Positions 1 to 11,633 of a DNA stretch of 64,000 nucleotides are shown piece after piece (position 1 is the stretch's first letter; each line of letters begins with the position of its first letter). Source of the DNA: Hyaloraphidium curvatum. Its lineage: Eukaryota; Monoblepharomycota; Hyaloraphidiomycetes; Hyaloraphidiales; Hyaloraphidiaceae. Under the pieces are notes generated by a model. The model worked only from the letters and a program-made list of their open reading frames with translations, did not search any database and was not told the origin of the DNA. The stretch is taken from the NCBI GenBank assembly GCA_025558095.1, contig JAIVFI010000025.1, positions 124,001 through 188,000 on the forward strand. The letters run 5' to 3'. The translations under genes and the position numbers were made by a program.

Positions 1-973
1 CATCAAGAAGGAGCTCAAGGACCCCGTGCTCTGGCTCTTCTTCGGCGCCATGTGCGTATGCCTGATCATTGATCCGCCCTGCACTTCTGACCCCACCCGT
101 CACCTTAGGCTCTTCATCGTCATCCCCATTGCCGGCGCCGCCGCTCTGCTCCCCTCCATCATCCTCGGCCTCGGCTTCAAGACCTCGACCCAGGCCAACG
201 GCCTCGCCGCCGCCGTCAACGCCATGGCCGTCGTCACCACGCTGCTCAACACTTGGCACTCGGACTGGGTCAACGAGCGCTACTGGCACGTCATGGGCAC
301 CGTCAGCTTCTTTGGTGGGTTTGCGCCGTTCCTTTCCGCGGGCATGCGTCTGATCGCCCGCCGCTCCAGCCCTCTGCGGTTCCCTCCCCCTCGCCATCAC
401 CGCCACGAACCCCACCCTGGTGTCCCCCGGCGGCCGTCTTGCCTTCGTGCTCCTGGCCGGCGTCATCTCGTCGAGCTACCCCATCGTCTGGGCGTACCGC
501 GCCAACACGGCCAAGGGCACCTCGCGCGCCACCGTCAACTCGGCCCTGACGCTCACCGCCTATGCCGGAGGTGGGCATCCGCGGCCGCCGTCCTGCGGCC
601 TTAATCTCACGGCGCGTTCCAGGTCTCGTCGTCGGCCCCCAGCTCTTCCCCAACCAGGACGCCCCGAACTACGTGCCCGGCATGTGGGCTTCGTTCGGCC
701 TGTACTGGGCCGGCCTCCTCTGCTTCTCGGGTGCGTCGCGCTCTTGGCCGCACGCCGACCCGCCGTCCTGACGATCGTTCCCCGCATCCAGTCATCCCGC
801 TCGTCCTCCGCCGCCAGCTCAAGAACGACGCCGAGGACGCTCGCATCGTGCTCGCCGGGCACGAGGCCGCCCTGCCCCAGAGCGACGTCAAGATCGGCAT
901 GGAGAACATGGGCGAGGCCGCCAAGCCCGCCGATGCCGTGCAGATGCCAGTGGCCGTCAACGAGAAGGTGTGA
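1..973 (+). CDS. MFS transporter, anion:cation symporter (DAL5/allantoate permease-like), 5'-partial
   Basis: C-terminal half of a major facilitator superfamily carrier, cut by the window edge. I place five exons: 1-51, 109-314, 370-570, 623-730 and 792-973, with introns of 57, 55, 52 and 61 bp that keep one frame. The family signature is in exon 3, where NTAKGTSRATVNS matches the N-x-A-G-x-x-K/R-x-x-x-x-N block that follows TM8-9 in ACS-family permeases. It is followed by VGPQLF and PNYVPGMW, like the G-P-Q-F-F and A-P-x-Y segments of DAL5 or TNA1 carriers. At least five hydrophobic segments are visible. The C-terminal tail is hydrophilic and ends with VAVNEKV. Known members carry allantoate, nicotinate or similar anions at the plasma membrane; the substrate here cannot be inferred. 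Confidence 0.82.
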
Positions 974-1197
974 TGCGGACGTTGGTGTGCACAGTGTAGG
1001 AGTGCGCGACGGAAGTTTTTGGATCGTTTCGTCGGTGGCCGTCGCGGAGACGAGACGGACAAGAGTAAAAGAAACGTGTGTACATACACGCGACTGGTGC
1101 GCAGACCAGTGACTGTACAGAGAGTTGGCTAAAAGTGACGACGTGGAAAGTTGTTTCGTAAAATCTGCCCGCCAATCCATGAGCTTCGTGAACGTCG

Positions 1198-3524
1198 TCA
1201 CTTGGTCGCCGCCGCGATCGCCTCGAGCTCCTCGCCGACCTTGGGAAAAGTCGGCCGATCCGCCGGCTCCTGGGCCCAGCTCCGCTCCATGACCGCCCAA
1301 ACGCTGTCGAGGACATCCGCAGGGCGATCAGGTCTTGCTCCCTTGGATGTGACCGCGTACGACACCTGCAAAGCATCCGTCAGATGAGCCCTCGTCGGAG
1401 CCAGCTGGACTCACCGCCCAGTAGTTGGGAGCCCCCCCGAACGGATACAGTCCGTTGCTGACGACCTCGTAGCACAGCATAGCGAAGCTGAAAACGTCCG
1501 CCGGCGGCCGGAGGGGTTCTCCCATCATGATCTCGGGCGCCATGAAGCCCACAGTTCCGCCCGGCACGTGCGCGTCCGGCCCGCCGATGCTGACCGATCC
1601 GTCGCCCGGCTGGCGGAACTTGGAGAGCCCGAAGTCCGAAACCAGTGCGCGCCCGGCCGCGGCGTCGACGAGGACGTTGGCGCACTTGAGGTCACCGTGC
1701 AGGATGCCGAAAGAATGCAAGTAGCTCATGCCCCGCGCCACGTCGCAGAGGAGGCGCAGACCCTGGTCGCGAGGCCACGAACGGGATTTCAGGTATTCCC
1801 GCAGGTTGCCGCCGTCGGCGATCTCGGAGATGAGCATCGGGGGATCAATGGTGAATGCGATCAGAGGCAGCACTGGAAACCATGTTCACTGCGCGATCTC
1901 AGGGCATGAGGAAGCACCTGCAACTTACCGTTGCGCTGGGCCAGCCCCTCCCAGTTCTTGATCTCCTTGGCGAACGCTCTCGCTGCATCCACGTCGAACT
2001 CTCGCCTAGCCACCTTGACCGCCACCTTGACCGATCCCCGCAAAACTCCCTCGTAGACGACGCCGAAATTGCCCTTGCCCAGGATTTTGGATTTGTCTAC
2101 GATAACGTCCTCCGCGCGGACCACGAACTTCGACCCGGCGACCGCCGTCAGGGGCGAGTCGGGATCCGGCATGGAGGGCACTCGCGAAACCACGGGGGCA
2201 GCGGGCGGCGTTGCAATGACTGGAGGAATGGCGGCTTTGCCTTGATTGTTGGCGACAGCGGGAGCGGGAACAGATTCCGAAGGGGCGACAGAGTACATGG
2301 GATTCCGGGGGAGGGGATCCATCGGCCCGTCCGTGCTGACGATTGGCACCGAAAGTGCCGCCGAGGCCGGGCCAAAATACGAAGATGGCACCGTCATCTG
2401 CGAGACGGCTGTCATGTCCGTGGTCGAGGGGATCGTGGCGACGGAGGCGCTGGCGGCCGTGACCGTCAGCGCTTCCGATGGGCGGGATCCAGGTGGCCCC
2501 TTGTCCAGATCGTACACAATCGCCTTCTCCCCGGCTTCTGCGTCTGTCGCCATACTGTTCTTTCCAGCATTTTCCTTAGCTTTCCGCGACCGGTAGTAGA
2601 CGAGCCCGCCGGCGGCGAGACCGACCGCGGCAAGTCCGCCGATGACTCCGCCGACGATGGCGCCAATGGGAGTCGAGCCCGAGTTCGGGATCGGTGACGC
2701 CGTCGGGCTGGATGTCGCGGAGGCGACCGTGGGGAAAGCCCATACCGGGCTGGCGGTCACGTTGACGCAGTAACCGGTCATTGACCCTGCATATGGTCCG
2801 TCAGCCATTGGAGGCGGCGGAAGGGCTGCGTGCGTTTCTCACAAATCTGCCCGTTCACGGGATAAACGAACGTCTCGCAGCCGCCGGGATACAGCGAACC
2901 TCGCTGGAGACCGGCAATCGGGGTCTTGCATGCCTCGTCTGCAAAGAACTGCAAGGTTCCGTTCCCCGGGCCGTCCGGGCACTGCGGATAGCCGAATCCG
3001 GGGAGCCCTAGCGCAGCCAGTGGGATGCAGTTCTCGGGGAGCACCGCCGCGGCAAAGGTGTAGTTGCCAGAGCAGTTCGCAGCCGAAAAATCCGTCGCAG
3101 TAAAATAGACGCCAGGGGACCCGGTCAGGTTCAGTGTTGTGATCTCGAGCGGGCAGACCTGGGAGATGCCGATGTCATTGAACACGACTGGTTGCGGTTG
3201 TACCGTCAAACACGCCACCGCAGACCCTTTAGGCGAAGACTTACTCGAGTTGCAAGGCGTCTCGGCCCCGCACTGTCCCGGGAACGCGACCTGAATAGCC
3301 TGCGGCCGAGCGGGCGTCGGGTTGCAATTCGTTTCGAGCCAATAGCCGTTGATCACAGTCCCGGCATGTGCTCCGCCAAAAAAGGTAGAGAAAAGGAGTG
3401 CCGCGAGGGAAGAGAGTCGCAGCAGGCGCGTGCCATCGCTCGAGATGCGAGACGGGAGTGCGTCGCAGTTCCACCGCCCCTGCCCTCCCACCGCGGGACG
3501 TGCGACCGGCGCACGACGCCGCAT
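1198..3524 (-). CDS. Receptor-like TKL protein kinase with signal peptide, Cys-rich ectodomain and one TM
   Basis: Four exons on the minus strand: 3524-2843, 2786-1929, 1872-1415 and 1365-1198; introns are 56, 56 and 49 bp and the protein is 721 aa. The N-terminus has a hydrophobic signal-like stretch (about residues 34-50) ending in GGAHAG. A Cys-containing ectodomain with several N-x-S/T sites follows. A Gly/Ala-rich TM lies near 268-290, then YYRSRKAK as stop-transfer. The cytoplasmic kinase (about 440-715) has GKGNFGVVYEG (P-loop), AVKVAR (VAIK lysine), HGDLKCANVLV (catalytic loop), DFGLSK and APEIMM. The order fits a TKL-family receptor kinase. HGD replaces HRD, so it is a non-RD kinase. 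The catalytic Asp is present and the enzyme is predicted active. The ectodomain matches no family I recognise. It diverges from the ankyrin kinase at 3771. Confidence 0.88.
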
Positions 3525-3770
3525 CGCAACCCGACCGAAGCCCCCGTCCTCGGCAGGCGCTCCCGGGCGCTACTGGCCGCGCTTGCTCTCTAGAATGCCC
3601 TGGAAGTGCGTGACTGACTGACTTGATTGACGGACTTGGGCTGGTGTCCGGTCTCCTGCGCCGGTCGGTCTGTATACCGCAGGAGGCTGCCGGCCGACGG
3701 CGAACGTGCCGACGGCACTATCTTTATCTCCTCTTCGCTCCCGGCGGGGGGCCGGGCCAGCGATCGGGCC
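3525..3770. promoter_or_regulatory. Shared 246-bp promoter region of two divergent TKL kinases
   Basis: The only non-coding DNA between the start codons of the receptor-like kinase (minus, 3524) and the ankyrin kinase (plus, 3771). It must hold both promoters and both 5' leaders. No clear TATA box is visible. The plus-strand reading frame is open upstream to 3627, but ATG 3771 begins the first segment that looks like protein (MASAAVGP), so I treat 3627-3770 as leader. Two kinases under one regulatory interval suggests co-expression (inference). Confidence 0.45.
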
Positions 3771-5509
3771 ATGGCGTCCGCCGCGGTCGGACCACGTCCT
3801 CCGCCTAGTACCAGAACTTCGAGGACGATAAGCTCGGACGACCCGCTGTTCGCCTGGGTCAAGGCGTGCAAGAATGGAGATGACAATACCATCTCCATGC
3901 TTCTCGCCGACCCGAACTTCGACCCGAACGCCCGTGATTCACAGGGGTTCACGGGCCTCATGCACGCGAGCAGTAAGGGGACCGTCAGGGCGCTGAAGCG
4001 GCTTCTTTCGGATCCTCGCGTGGATACCGAGGTTGCCGGCACCGGAGGGTACCGTGCCTTTCATTTTGCGTGCCGTGGAGGACACCTGGACGCGGTCACC
4101 ACGCTCCTGGACGCGGGGGCGGACCCAAACGCAAAGAAGGACGACGGCATGACCGGATTCATGCTTGCGGTGCGGGAGGGTATGGAGGATGTGGTGGATG
4201 CCCTGCTGCTTCGTGCCGGTACCGACAGCAAGGCCGTGAAGTGCTACATGCAGGACAATAACGGGCGCACGGCTTTTGCCCTGGCCTGCCTCTCCCAGGA
4301 CGTTGTAATGGCGGACAAGCTGATTCGACGCTCTGACGACATTGGGATCGATTTTCCGGACTCAGATGGCGACACGCCGTTCCACCATGCCTGCCGTTCC
4401 AACAACGAGCAGCTCGTTCGGGTCTTTCTGCGGCATCTGGGCACCTTTGACATGTCTCCCTGCAACAACGCGGATTACCTTCCTTACGAGCTTTGCCGGC
4501 CGGAACTGCGGGCCCTCATCGAGAAGAAGGAGCTCATCGCGTCGGCCCAGCCGGAGCGCCTTCGAGTGCGTTCTTCCGAGATCATCTTCGACCCGGCATC
4601 GAAGCCTTTGGGGATCGGGGCCCAAGGAATTGTTTTCACGGGCGAGTTTAGGGGCCAGCACGTCGCGATCAAGGTGATGAACCCGAGGGGAACGCAGAAC
4701 GAGGCACGCGATTTTGCAAAGGAGATCGAACATTGGGCCATACTGAACGGCCACGAGAACGGTGAGTGCCTCGTGTCCTCTCCTTGGCCTTCCCCGCCCT
4801 TATGCTCGGCGTTCAACCAGTCCTGCCACTTCTTGCATGGAGTGACGATCCCCTCTGGATGGTGTGCCCGCTTGCGGACGGCGGAAACCTTGCCATGTGG
4901 CTCTGGCATCACCGTGAAGACCCTGAATACCCCTTGCTCTCCCTGCGGCTGCTGCTCGATGCCGCACGGGGCATCCTGTTTATGCACCAGAGCCACGTCG
5001 TACACGGCGATCTCAAGCCGGCCAACATCCTGGTATCGGGCGGCTCGGCCATGATCGCGGACTTTGGCCTTGCCCGCGTGCGGATGTCCGTCTCGGCGCC
5101 CTCCGTGAGGGATTCGGACGGGATCTCGGGGACGCTGCCGTTCTGCCCGCCGGAGTTCTTTGAGGAGCTTCCCGGCGCGTTGCCAGCCAAGAAGCGGCAG
5201 ACCACGGATGTATATGCCTTTGGAATGGTCGCGTTCATGGTAGGCAGCCGCGGCCTGGAGCCCTTCAGCGAGATTCAGGACAATCAGAAGGTGTGAGATT
5301 TTGTGGTTGCGACAGTAACATGAATAGCTTATCCTTCGCGACAGATGGTCCGCAACATACTCAGGGGCAAGTTCGACAGGCCGGACGGGACGCCGGATTG
5401 GCTTTGGAAGATAGTGAAGCGGTGCACGGCCAGGCATCCGCACGAGAGGCCAAAGATGGAACAGGTGGTCGCGGAACTTGAGAAGTCGTTCGAAGCACTG
5501 ACTGCATGA
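3771..5509 (+). CDS. Ankyrin-repeat TKL protein kinase
   Basis: Three exons: 3771-4761, 4821-5290 and 5345-5509 (introns 59 and 54 bp), giving 541 aa. Residues about 30-250 hold five or six ankyrin repeats, with hallmarks such as GFTGLMHASSKG, HFACRGGHLDAV and DGDTPFHHACRS. The kinase domain (about 270-535) begins with GIGAQGIVFTGEF, where the last P-loop glycine is replaced. It then has VAIKVM, HGDLKPANILV, ADFGLARV and a PPEFF segment in place of APE. HGD makes it non-RD, but the catalytic Asp and the DFG are intact, so it is probably active. No signal peptide or TM is seen, so it is probably cytosolic, with the ankyrins selecting a partner. Ankyrin-TKL fusions are known from plants, animals (ILK) and amoebae. 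An earlier in-frame start is possible but lacks an ATG. Confidence 0.87.
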
Positions 5510-5591
5510 GGCGAACAACGCACTGCTTCACCTTGTAACTGCATAACAAGAATGGAGGTACAAATGCGCAGTCGACACCTGCACAAAGCGC

Positions 5592-7111
5592 CTACAGACT
5601 TGATCGAAGCTCCTCCACCATGCGCTCCCCTTCCCTGTCGCCAGACAGGTAGCCGCCGTGGACCCACGAGAAACAGACCTCGTGGGTGTGTTCGCCCGCA
5701 AAGAACACCCGTCGCACCCCGTCGGGTCCGACCAGCGGTTCGCGGAGCTGCCCGTAGAGCTTTTCGACAACCTGGGGCCAAGGTCCGGAGTGAACCTTGA
5801 CGTGCGAGTATGCACCTGAACGCAAACAGTCAGATCGAGCCAGTTACCGATGAGGTCAGGCCCACCGCCGTAGAACTCGTTGTGGCCCCAGCTCGTCCTC
5901 TTCATTTCGACCGGTTCGGGCACATCCCGGTCCGCAAACATCCGTCTGAGCTCCCCCATGACAAAGCTCCGGCACTCGTCGTCCGAGAGCTTCTCCAACC
6001 ACCACGCGTACGTCGCGTTCGAAAACACGCCGAGAACGGGTCTCCTCGGGCTGTAGAAGTTGCCCACGGCGACGACAAAGAAGCCGGCGTGCGGCGGCTT
6101 TGAGACCGTGCTGCGCGGGCTCGGGTCCCACAGAGATCTGGGCACGTATGTCTGGAAGTACTCGACATCCGCGTCCCACCAAGGCTCCTCGAAGCGGAGG
6201 TAAGTCTTGTTGAGCAGGCCGATCCCCATGTCCTCGATCGCACGCCGCTTGCCAGCCGGCAGCGGCGGGGTAAAGAGGCGTTCGTAGAACGAGTTCCACT
6301 TCAGCGCGCCGAGAGGAATGGTGCAAAGCACGTGCGTGGCCTCAAAGGTCGGATGGGCCGGGTTCCGCGTGCGGAGGACGACCTTGCCGGGTTGCGAATA
6401 GTCGATTGACTCGACCGGGGTGCTGAGGAGGATGTCGCGGCCGACGACGAACCCGTTCCGCTCGATCAGGTTGTTGACCACCGTACGGTACCCGCTGACG
6501 ACGTACGAGTCGGCCGTCGTCGTCGACCGGAAGGGCCCGTCCACGTTCATTTGCAACAGAGCCATCTCGTCGGCGTCGCAGCACTTGCTCGACGCGCGAG
6601 AGATGAGCATGGTCCGTACGAGCTTCAGGTTCTTCTCGGAACGGTCCGCGGCCTCAGTGGCGAGGATCCGATCGAGTTCCCGGTTCATCCACGACCAGAC
6701 GTCCACGTCCTCCGCGGGATGCTCCTTGGCATACCGCACCGCCGCGTCCGTGACCGCTCCCACGGTTCGAAAGCACCACGACGCCGTGTCAGGCGGCACC
6801 CTCTCCGTCGTTTCGGGGTACAGAAGCACCGTCCGCTCGTCGTTGTTGAACGTGGCCCCATCGGCATAGTCGAACAGCGGGTTCCGACGCGGGCCCGCTG
6901 GCTCGTCGGGCGCGCCCTGGATCCACGATCCACCAAAGTCTACTGGGGTGCCATCGCCGAGCTCCACGGTGTATGTGCGGCCCCCGACGTGGTCCGTCGC
7001 CTCGAGGATCAGGGGCGAGTGGCCGGCGCGCTTGAGGCGGATCGCCGCCGCCAGGCCGGACATGCCGCACCCGATAACGATCACGCGCGGGGCAGACGCG
7101 TTGGAGGCCAT
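5592..7111 (-). CDS. Flavin-containing amine oxidase (MAO/polyamine oxidase family)
   Basis: Two exons, 7111-5866 and 5815-5592, giving 489 aa. The N-terminal Rossmann fold is clear: VIVIGCGMSGLAAA (GxGxxG), the acidic EA ending beta2, then GGRTYT and DFGGSWIQG, as in MAO and spermine oxidases. The C-terminal FAD motif FFAGEHTHE and GGYLSGDREG close the fold. The 50-bp intron (donor GTGGGC) restores NEFYGGAYSHVKV, matching the W-x-x-x-x-x-x-G-S/A-Y-S block of the family. A second in-frame donor 18 nt downstream would leave a 32-nt intron, which is less likely. No signal peptide; the start is MASNASAPRVIVIG. Expected reaction: oxidative deamination of an amine or polyamine with H2O2 release. 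The substrate is unknown, and there is no PTS1 (the end is RSSL). Confidence 0.9.
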
Positions 7112-7293
7112 TTTTACTACGAAGACGATGTTGCTGGATGAGCTGAGCGAGCGCAGCCCGCGGTCGGTTCCGTTCCGCTGGCCGGACGGAACGCGATCGA
7201 ATTGCTCCGCACCCGATCGGCGAATGAGGAGGCGCAATGGAGCGAGACCAGAGGACCACGAATCAAAAATAAGGCAGAGCAGAATCACAGCCG

Positions 7294-9786
7294 CTACGGC
7301 ACCACGAACTCCATGTTCCCGTTCAGCTTCAGCAGCGCCCCGTTGTTCGCCGTCGCGCTCCCAAACACCGCCTTCCCACCCTTGTCGATCGACGTCGCCC
7401 CGTTCCCCAGCGCAACCGACCCCACGAACACGTTCTCCGACGGCGAGAACGAAACGGCCGCCGCGATGCGGCCCTGGGGCTTCGCGGCCGTGCCGCCGAG
7501 CGGGCAGCTCATGGTCTGCGAGGCCGGCGAGAAGCCGATCTTGGTGATGCTCAGCTCGGACTGGAACCCCTCGCACGCCTGCGCCGACACGGCCAGGTAG
7601 GAGTTGCCCACGATGTCCACGGCCAGGGCGCCGAAGGCGATGTTGGCGAAGGTGAGGTGGGTGACGGCGGATGCGTCGGGCAGGAAGCTGCTGTTGAGCT
7701 GGGCGATCCGCACGTCAGCTCGCCGATAGGGAGCCGGAGCAAATCAGACGCACCTTGGCATGCATGATGCGGTTCGACACCCCGGCGTTCGACACGAACC
7801 CCGCGACGGTCAAGGATCCGCTGTACACCATCGCGAGCCGCAGCTCGCCCAGCGCCGTCCGCACCAGAGCGCCCACGAAATCCGTCCCCGTTCCGCCGAT
7901 CGCGGACAGGAAGTCGATCTTGCCGTTGGTCGAGACGCAGTTGGCGATGAAGATGTCCGTGGAGCCGCCCCTGAAGGGCACGGAGAAGCTGTCCTCGAGG
8001 GTGACGGGGTTCGTCGCCGAGGTGAAGACGCCGGCGATGACGAAGCGCGTCGCGTCGGTGCCGCTGTCGGATCCGAACGGGTAGGTCAGCACCGTGCACA
8101 AAGGGCGGGGCCGTCCGACGCACGGGACGATGTCCTTGATCAGGAGCGTCGTGTTGTAGGAGCGCGCAAAGACGATCGTGCGGTCGGCCTTGTACTTTGC
8201 CACGAAGCCGTTCTGCTTGTTGGCGCCCGGGTTGGGATTGTGGATCACCTTGTTCGTCAGGAACGGGTTCAGCGGTCCGAGGTTCGAGGCGAAGGTGAGG
8301 TTCCTCGACCGATCTGCGGGAAGGGTGCGTCAGCTCCACTCGAAGGCGAGCGAAGAATGCAGCCCACAGGAGCCGGCAATGTGCAGCGATCCCTCCGAAT
8401 CCACCATGAGCGCCTCGGCCGCGTCCACGTGCGAACCCCCAAAGGCAGTCGCGAACCCTTGCGCTCCCGTGTCCGCGGCGATGTCCGCGACGACGAAATC
8501 CGTGTCGACGCCAGGGAAGCGGATGTCGCCGCGCCCGAAGCCCATCTTGTCCGTCACGGTGGTCGTGAACAGCTGTATGGGCACGGGTCGTCAGAGCGTA
8601 GGTGGCGCACCGGGGCCGACCCCGCACGCACCACGTAGATGAGCGACTGATCCAGCGAGACGTCGATGTCTGAAGCGACAACGGGGCCATGGTGAGAGGT
8701 GATCCGCATTTTCCCCTGCGAGCCACGAACCGTTGACAGTGATGTTGGGGGGCGCCGCGAGCGCCGCGGTGGACGCGCCCCACGCCGTCACCCACACCAC
8801 CTTGCCATCCGAGTCCAGCCTTCGACCTGGGCATCAGCCGTGCATTCGCATCCCGTGCGTACCGGCCCCACCTCATGGCAAACACCCCCGGCCCCCTGAA
8901 CTTGGGCAGCCTCGCGACCGTGCCGTTCCCCAGCTCGACCGGGAACTCCAGCGCCGCGTTGTCGAGGTGGTACGTCCCCGCGACGGCGAGGTGGTTCCCC
9001 GGGAGGGCCTTGGCGGCGGTGAGTTCGACGCCGGGCGGTTGGTCCGAGGACTTGAAAAGGACAAGGGGGTACGGAGGGGGACGGGTGGTTGTGGTGGACG
9101 TGCGCGTCTGGGAGGTCGTCCGCGTCTGGGAGGTGGTCGTCGGCGTCGCCGTGGTCGTCGTGAGCGTCGTCGTGACGGTTGTCCGCGTCGTCTGGGCAGA
9201 TTAAGGGAGCCCCGGGGCAGGGCGTCAGAACCGGGCGGTGCGCAACCAGCCAACAGCCGGCACCCACCGTGACAGTCGATGTCGGCCGCTGCGTCGTCCG
9301 CACCACGCGCTTCGACGTGGTCCTCTTCGGCGCCGGCAGCGCCACGTTCACCGCAAACGTCGTCTTGCCCGCCGGCCACCTGAAAGCCAGCAGGTTCACC
9401 CCCGGCGCCGCCTTCTTCACGACGACAAAGTTCCGCGACGCCGGCAGCCTGGCGATCGTGAACTTGAACCGCCCGTCGGCCCCCGTTTTCGCGGACGCGA
9501 GCACCGCCAGCTTCACCCCCTGCCGCACGCCGAGCTGCAGGAACGTGTTCTTGAGCGGCTGATCCTTGGCAGCGTTGAAGACCTTGTTGGGAGTGACGTC
9601 GACGAACGCGCGGCCGGTCACGAACACGGCGCCCTTCTGCCGCGGGAGGAGGCGGTTCCGTGCGGGCGGCCGCGGGGAGAGGCCGTGTACAGACGGGTCG
9701 ACGCGCATCGGGCCCGGCGCCCGCTCCGCCCCCGCGATCGCGGCCAGCGCGGCCAGCGCGAGCAGCGCCGCAAGCATTACGCGCAT
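7294..9786 (-). CDS. Secreted SBBP-like beta-propeller protein with Thr-rich linker
   Basis: Seven exons: 9786-9268, 9191-8872, 8819-8731, 8669-8632, 8572-8368, 8313-7754 and 7698-7294, giving 711 aa. Introns are 76, 52, 61, 59, 54 and 55 bp, and all phases agree. It starts with an Ala/Leu signal peptide (MRVMLAALLALAALAAIAGA), then RPPARNRLLPRQKG, a possible dibasic processing site. A domain of about 120 residues precedes a linker made almost only of Thr, Arg and Pro (near residues 170-215). From about 215 on, repeated units of the form LDSDGK-VVW...G and D-x-x-G-x-L-H-I-A-G-S recur, like SBBP/beta-propeller repeats. Several Cys and N-x-T sites fit an extracellular protein. No TM or GPI signal is seen at the C-terminus. 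The function is unknown; adhesion or cell-wall binding is a guess. Confidence 0.75.
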
Positions 9787-10328
9787 CTTTGCGGCAGCGG
9801 GCCCGCCCGCGCACCGGAGTCGGTCGCAAAGATTGCGGCGCTGTGCTGCCGCTTGGCCGACCGGCGGGCGGGTGGCAAGGAGGGTCCGACCCAGACCGGC
9901 CCTTTTGCCTCGGTCGGAACAACGGTGGATCGCATGGAGGACATGTATCGGACCTTTGCTCGATACCGCGTGCCACGGAGGTGGATGCAACCCCCGCGAT
10001 CGCCTCGTTGCAGCTCTGCCACCCCCGAACCGCCTCCATTTGTCCGACCGACCGATCCACAGCCTTACCTCACCGCCCAAAGAGAATATCGGGCCGCAGC
10101 CGAATAGCCCGCCTCCTTTCACGATCAGCGGGCTTTGGTAACGCGGCCCCCCCTCTCCGCACCATGCTTGGGCGGCACCTCGAACGGTCGGGGGCGCCTC
10201 AATGGGTGCGTTCCTCCTGCCTTTCGCCGCTAGGACCGCGGACGGATGGATGGATGGATGGGGGTGGGAGGGCGAAGGGGAAGGGTGGGGGATGTACAGG
10301 TGTATTCCGTTCCGGGGGGTGTGGGGGG
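9787..10328. other. Intergenic region between propeller gene and RPS14
   Basis: 542 bp upstream of the propeller gene and downstream of RPS14. It contains a short tetranucleotide run of TGGA (about 10246-10260) followed by G-rich sequence to 10330. Open frames here have arginine/proline-rich, non-protein-like composition and no supporting motif. It probably holds the propeller promoter and the RPS14 3' UTR. Confidence 0.5.
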
Positions 10329-11494
10329 TTACAGCCGGCGACCGCGGCGGCCGCCCTTCCGGCGGGTCGAGTCGGTCGGGATGGGGGTCACTGGCACGCG
10401 GGCGTCAGCAACCGCACGCTTCGCGGGCGGCCCGGCGGCCTTCTCACCGTCCTCGATCCTCCCAATCTTCATCCCCGCCCTCGCCAGCGCCCTCAGCGCG
10501 CTCTGCGCCCCCGGACCCGGCGTCTTGGTCCCGTTGCCCCCCGTAGCCCGCAGGCGGATGTGCAGCGCGGTGATGCCGAGCTCCTTGCACCGCTGCGCGA
10601 CGTCCTGCGCGGCGAGCATGGCGGCATAGGGAGAGGACTCGTCGCGGTCGGCCTTGACCTTCATGCCGCCGGTGACGCGGACGAGGGTTTCGCGGCCGGT
10701 GAGGTCGGTGACGTGCTGGAAAGGCGGGGTGTGTGAGTTGGGTTCGAAAGGAAGGGAAGCAAAGAGGGGGAAGTGCCGGTTCCGCTCCAAGGTGTCCCCA
10801 GGAGGAGGCCCCGTTCCGTCGTTCGCGGTCCTCATTCGCCGCAGCCATGCCTTGCGGTCCGTAGTGGGATCCGCGTCCGACGGCCGCCGGCCGCAACGAG
10901 ACCGGATCCTCGCCCGCCCACTCCCCTCTGCCCATCGCCGTCCACCCGCCACCGCCCGCCATCTCCCCCTTCTCCGCCTCTCCCATTCGGGACACGTACC
11001 ACAAAGGTGTCGTTGAAGCTGGCAAAGATGTGCGCGACGCCAAACACGGTCTCGCCCTCCTTGACCTGCGGGCCCAGCTGCACGTTCTCGACGGGCGCGG
11101 CGGCCTTGGCGGCCTTCTTCGGCGGCTGCGTGGGGAGGGGTGGTTAGCACGATGGAAAGGAGGAGGGATTGGGGCAGGGCATCGCGGGGGAGGAGGAGGG
11201 GTGGAATGGATGGGAGCGGGGAGGGGGCCAACGGGCCGGGAGGGGGCAGAGCCGGCCGGGAGCGCGGCCGCCTGCCTGCCGCGGGGCAGCGTAGTGCCAA
11301 CACCGCGCCGCGCAGCCCACCGGGCGTCCCCGCGGAGAAGGCACGCCCCGCGGCGACCGGCCCGGCACGTCCTGCCCGGCCCGCCTCCCTCCCGCCCTCC
11401 CTCGCCCTCCTCCCTCCCTCCCTCCCGCCGTCACACCGCCGTCGCAGCGTCCCCGCAATGCCCTCCCGCTGCCGCCCGCCGCGACGCTCACCAT
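10329..11494 (-). CDS. RPS14: 40S ribosomal protein uS11 (S14)
   Basis: Four exons: 11494-11492 (the ATG alone), 11125-11000, 10715-10448 and 10390-10329, giving 152 aa. Introns are 366, 284 and 57 bp. Exon 2 encodes [20 protein letters not shown] and [15 protein letters not shown]. Exon 3 encodes [17 protein letters not shown], then [18 protein letters not shown] and [11 protein letters not shown]. The protein ends with the universal [20 protein letters not shown]. Length and tail match eukaryotic S14, a platform protein of the small subunit contacting the 3' end of 18S rRNA. The first intron follows the start codon directly, as in many fungal ribosomal protein genes, and is the longest in the window. 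The third intron is 57 nt, in frame and stop-free, so a naive translation inserts about 19 residues after GRIED. Confidence 0.96.
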
Positions 11495-11633
11495 CGTGGA
11501 TTCGCGGTTCGAGGAGTGTCGGCGTGTGCGGATCGGACGCGGGAGTTGTTAACCTAACCTAGCCATTTTAAATTGCGCTAGCGCGGGACGGCGGGACCAA
11601 ACTCTCCCCCATCCTCCGGAGCCATCAAACGCG

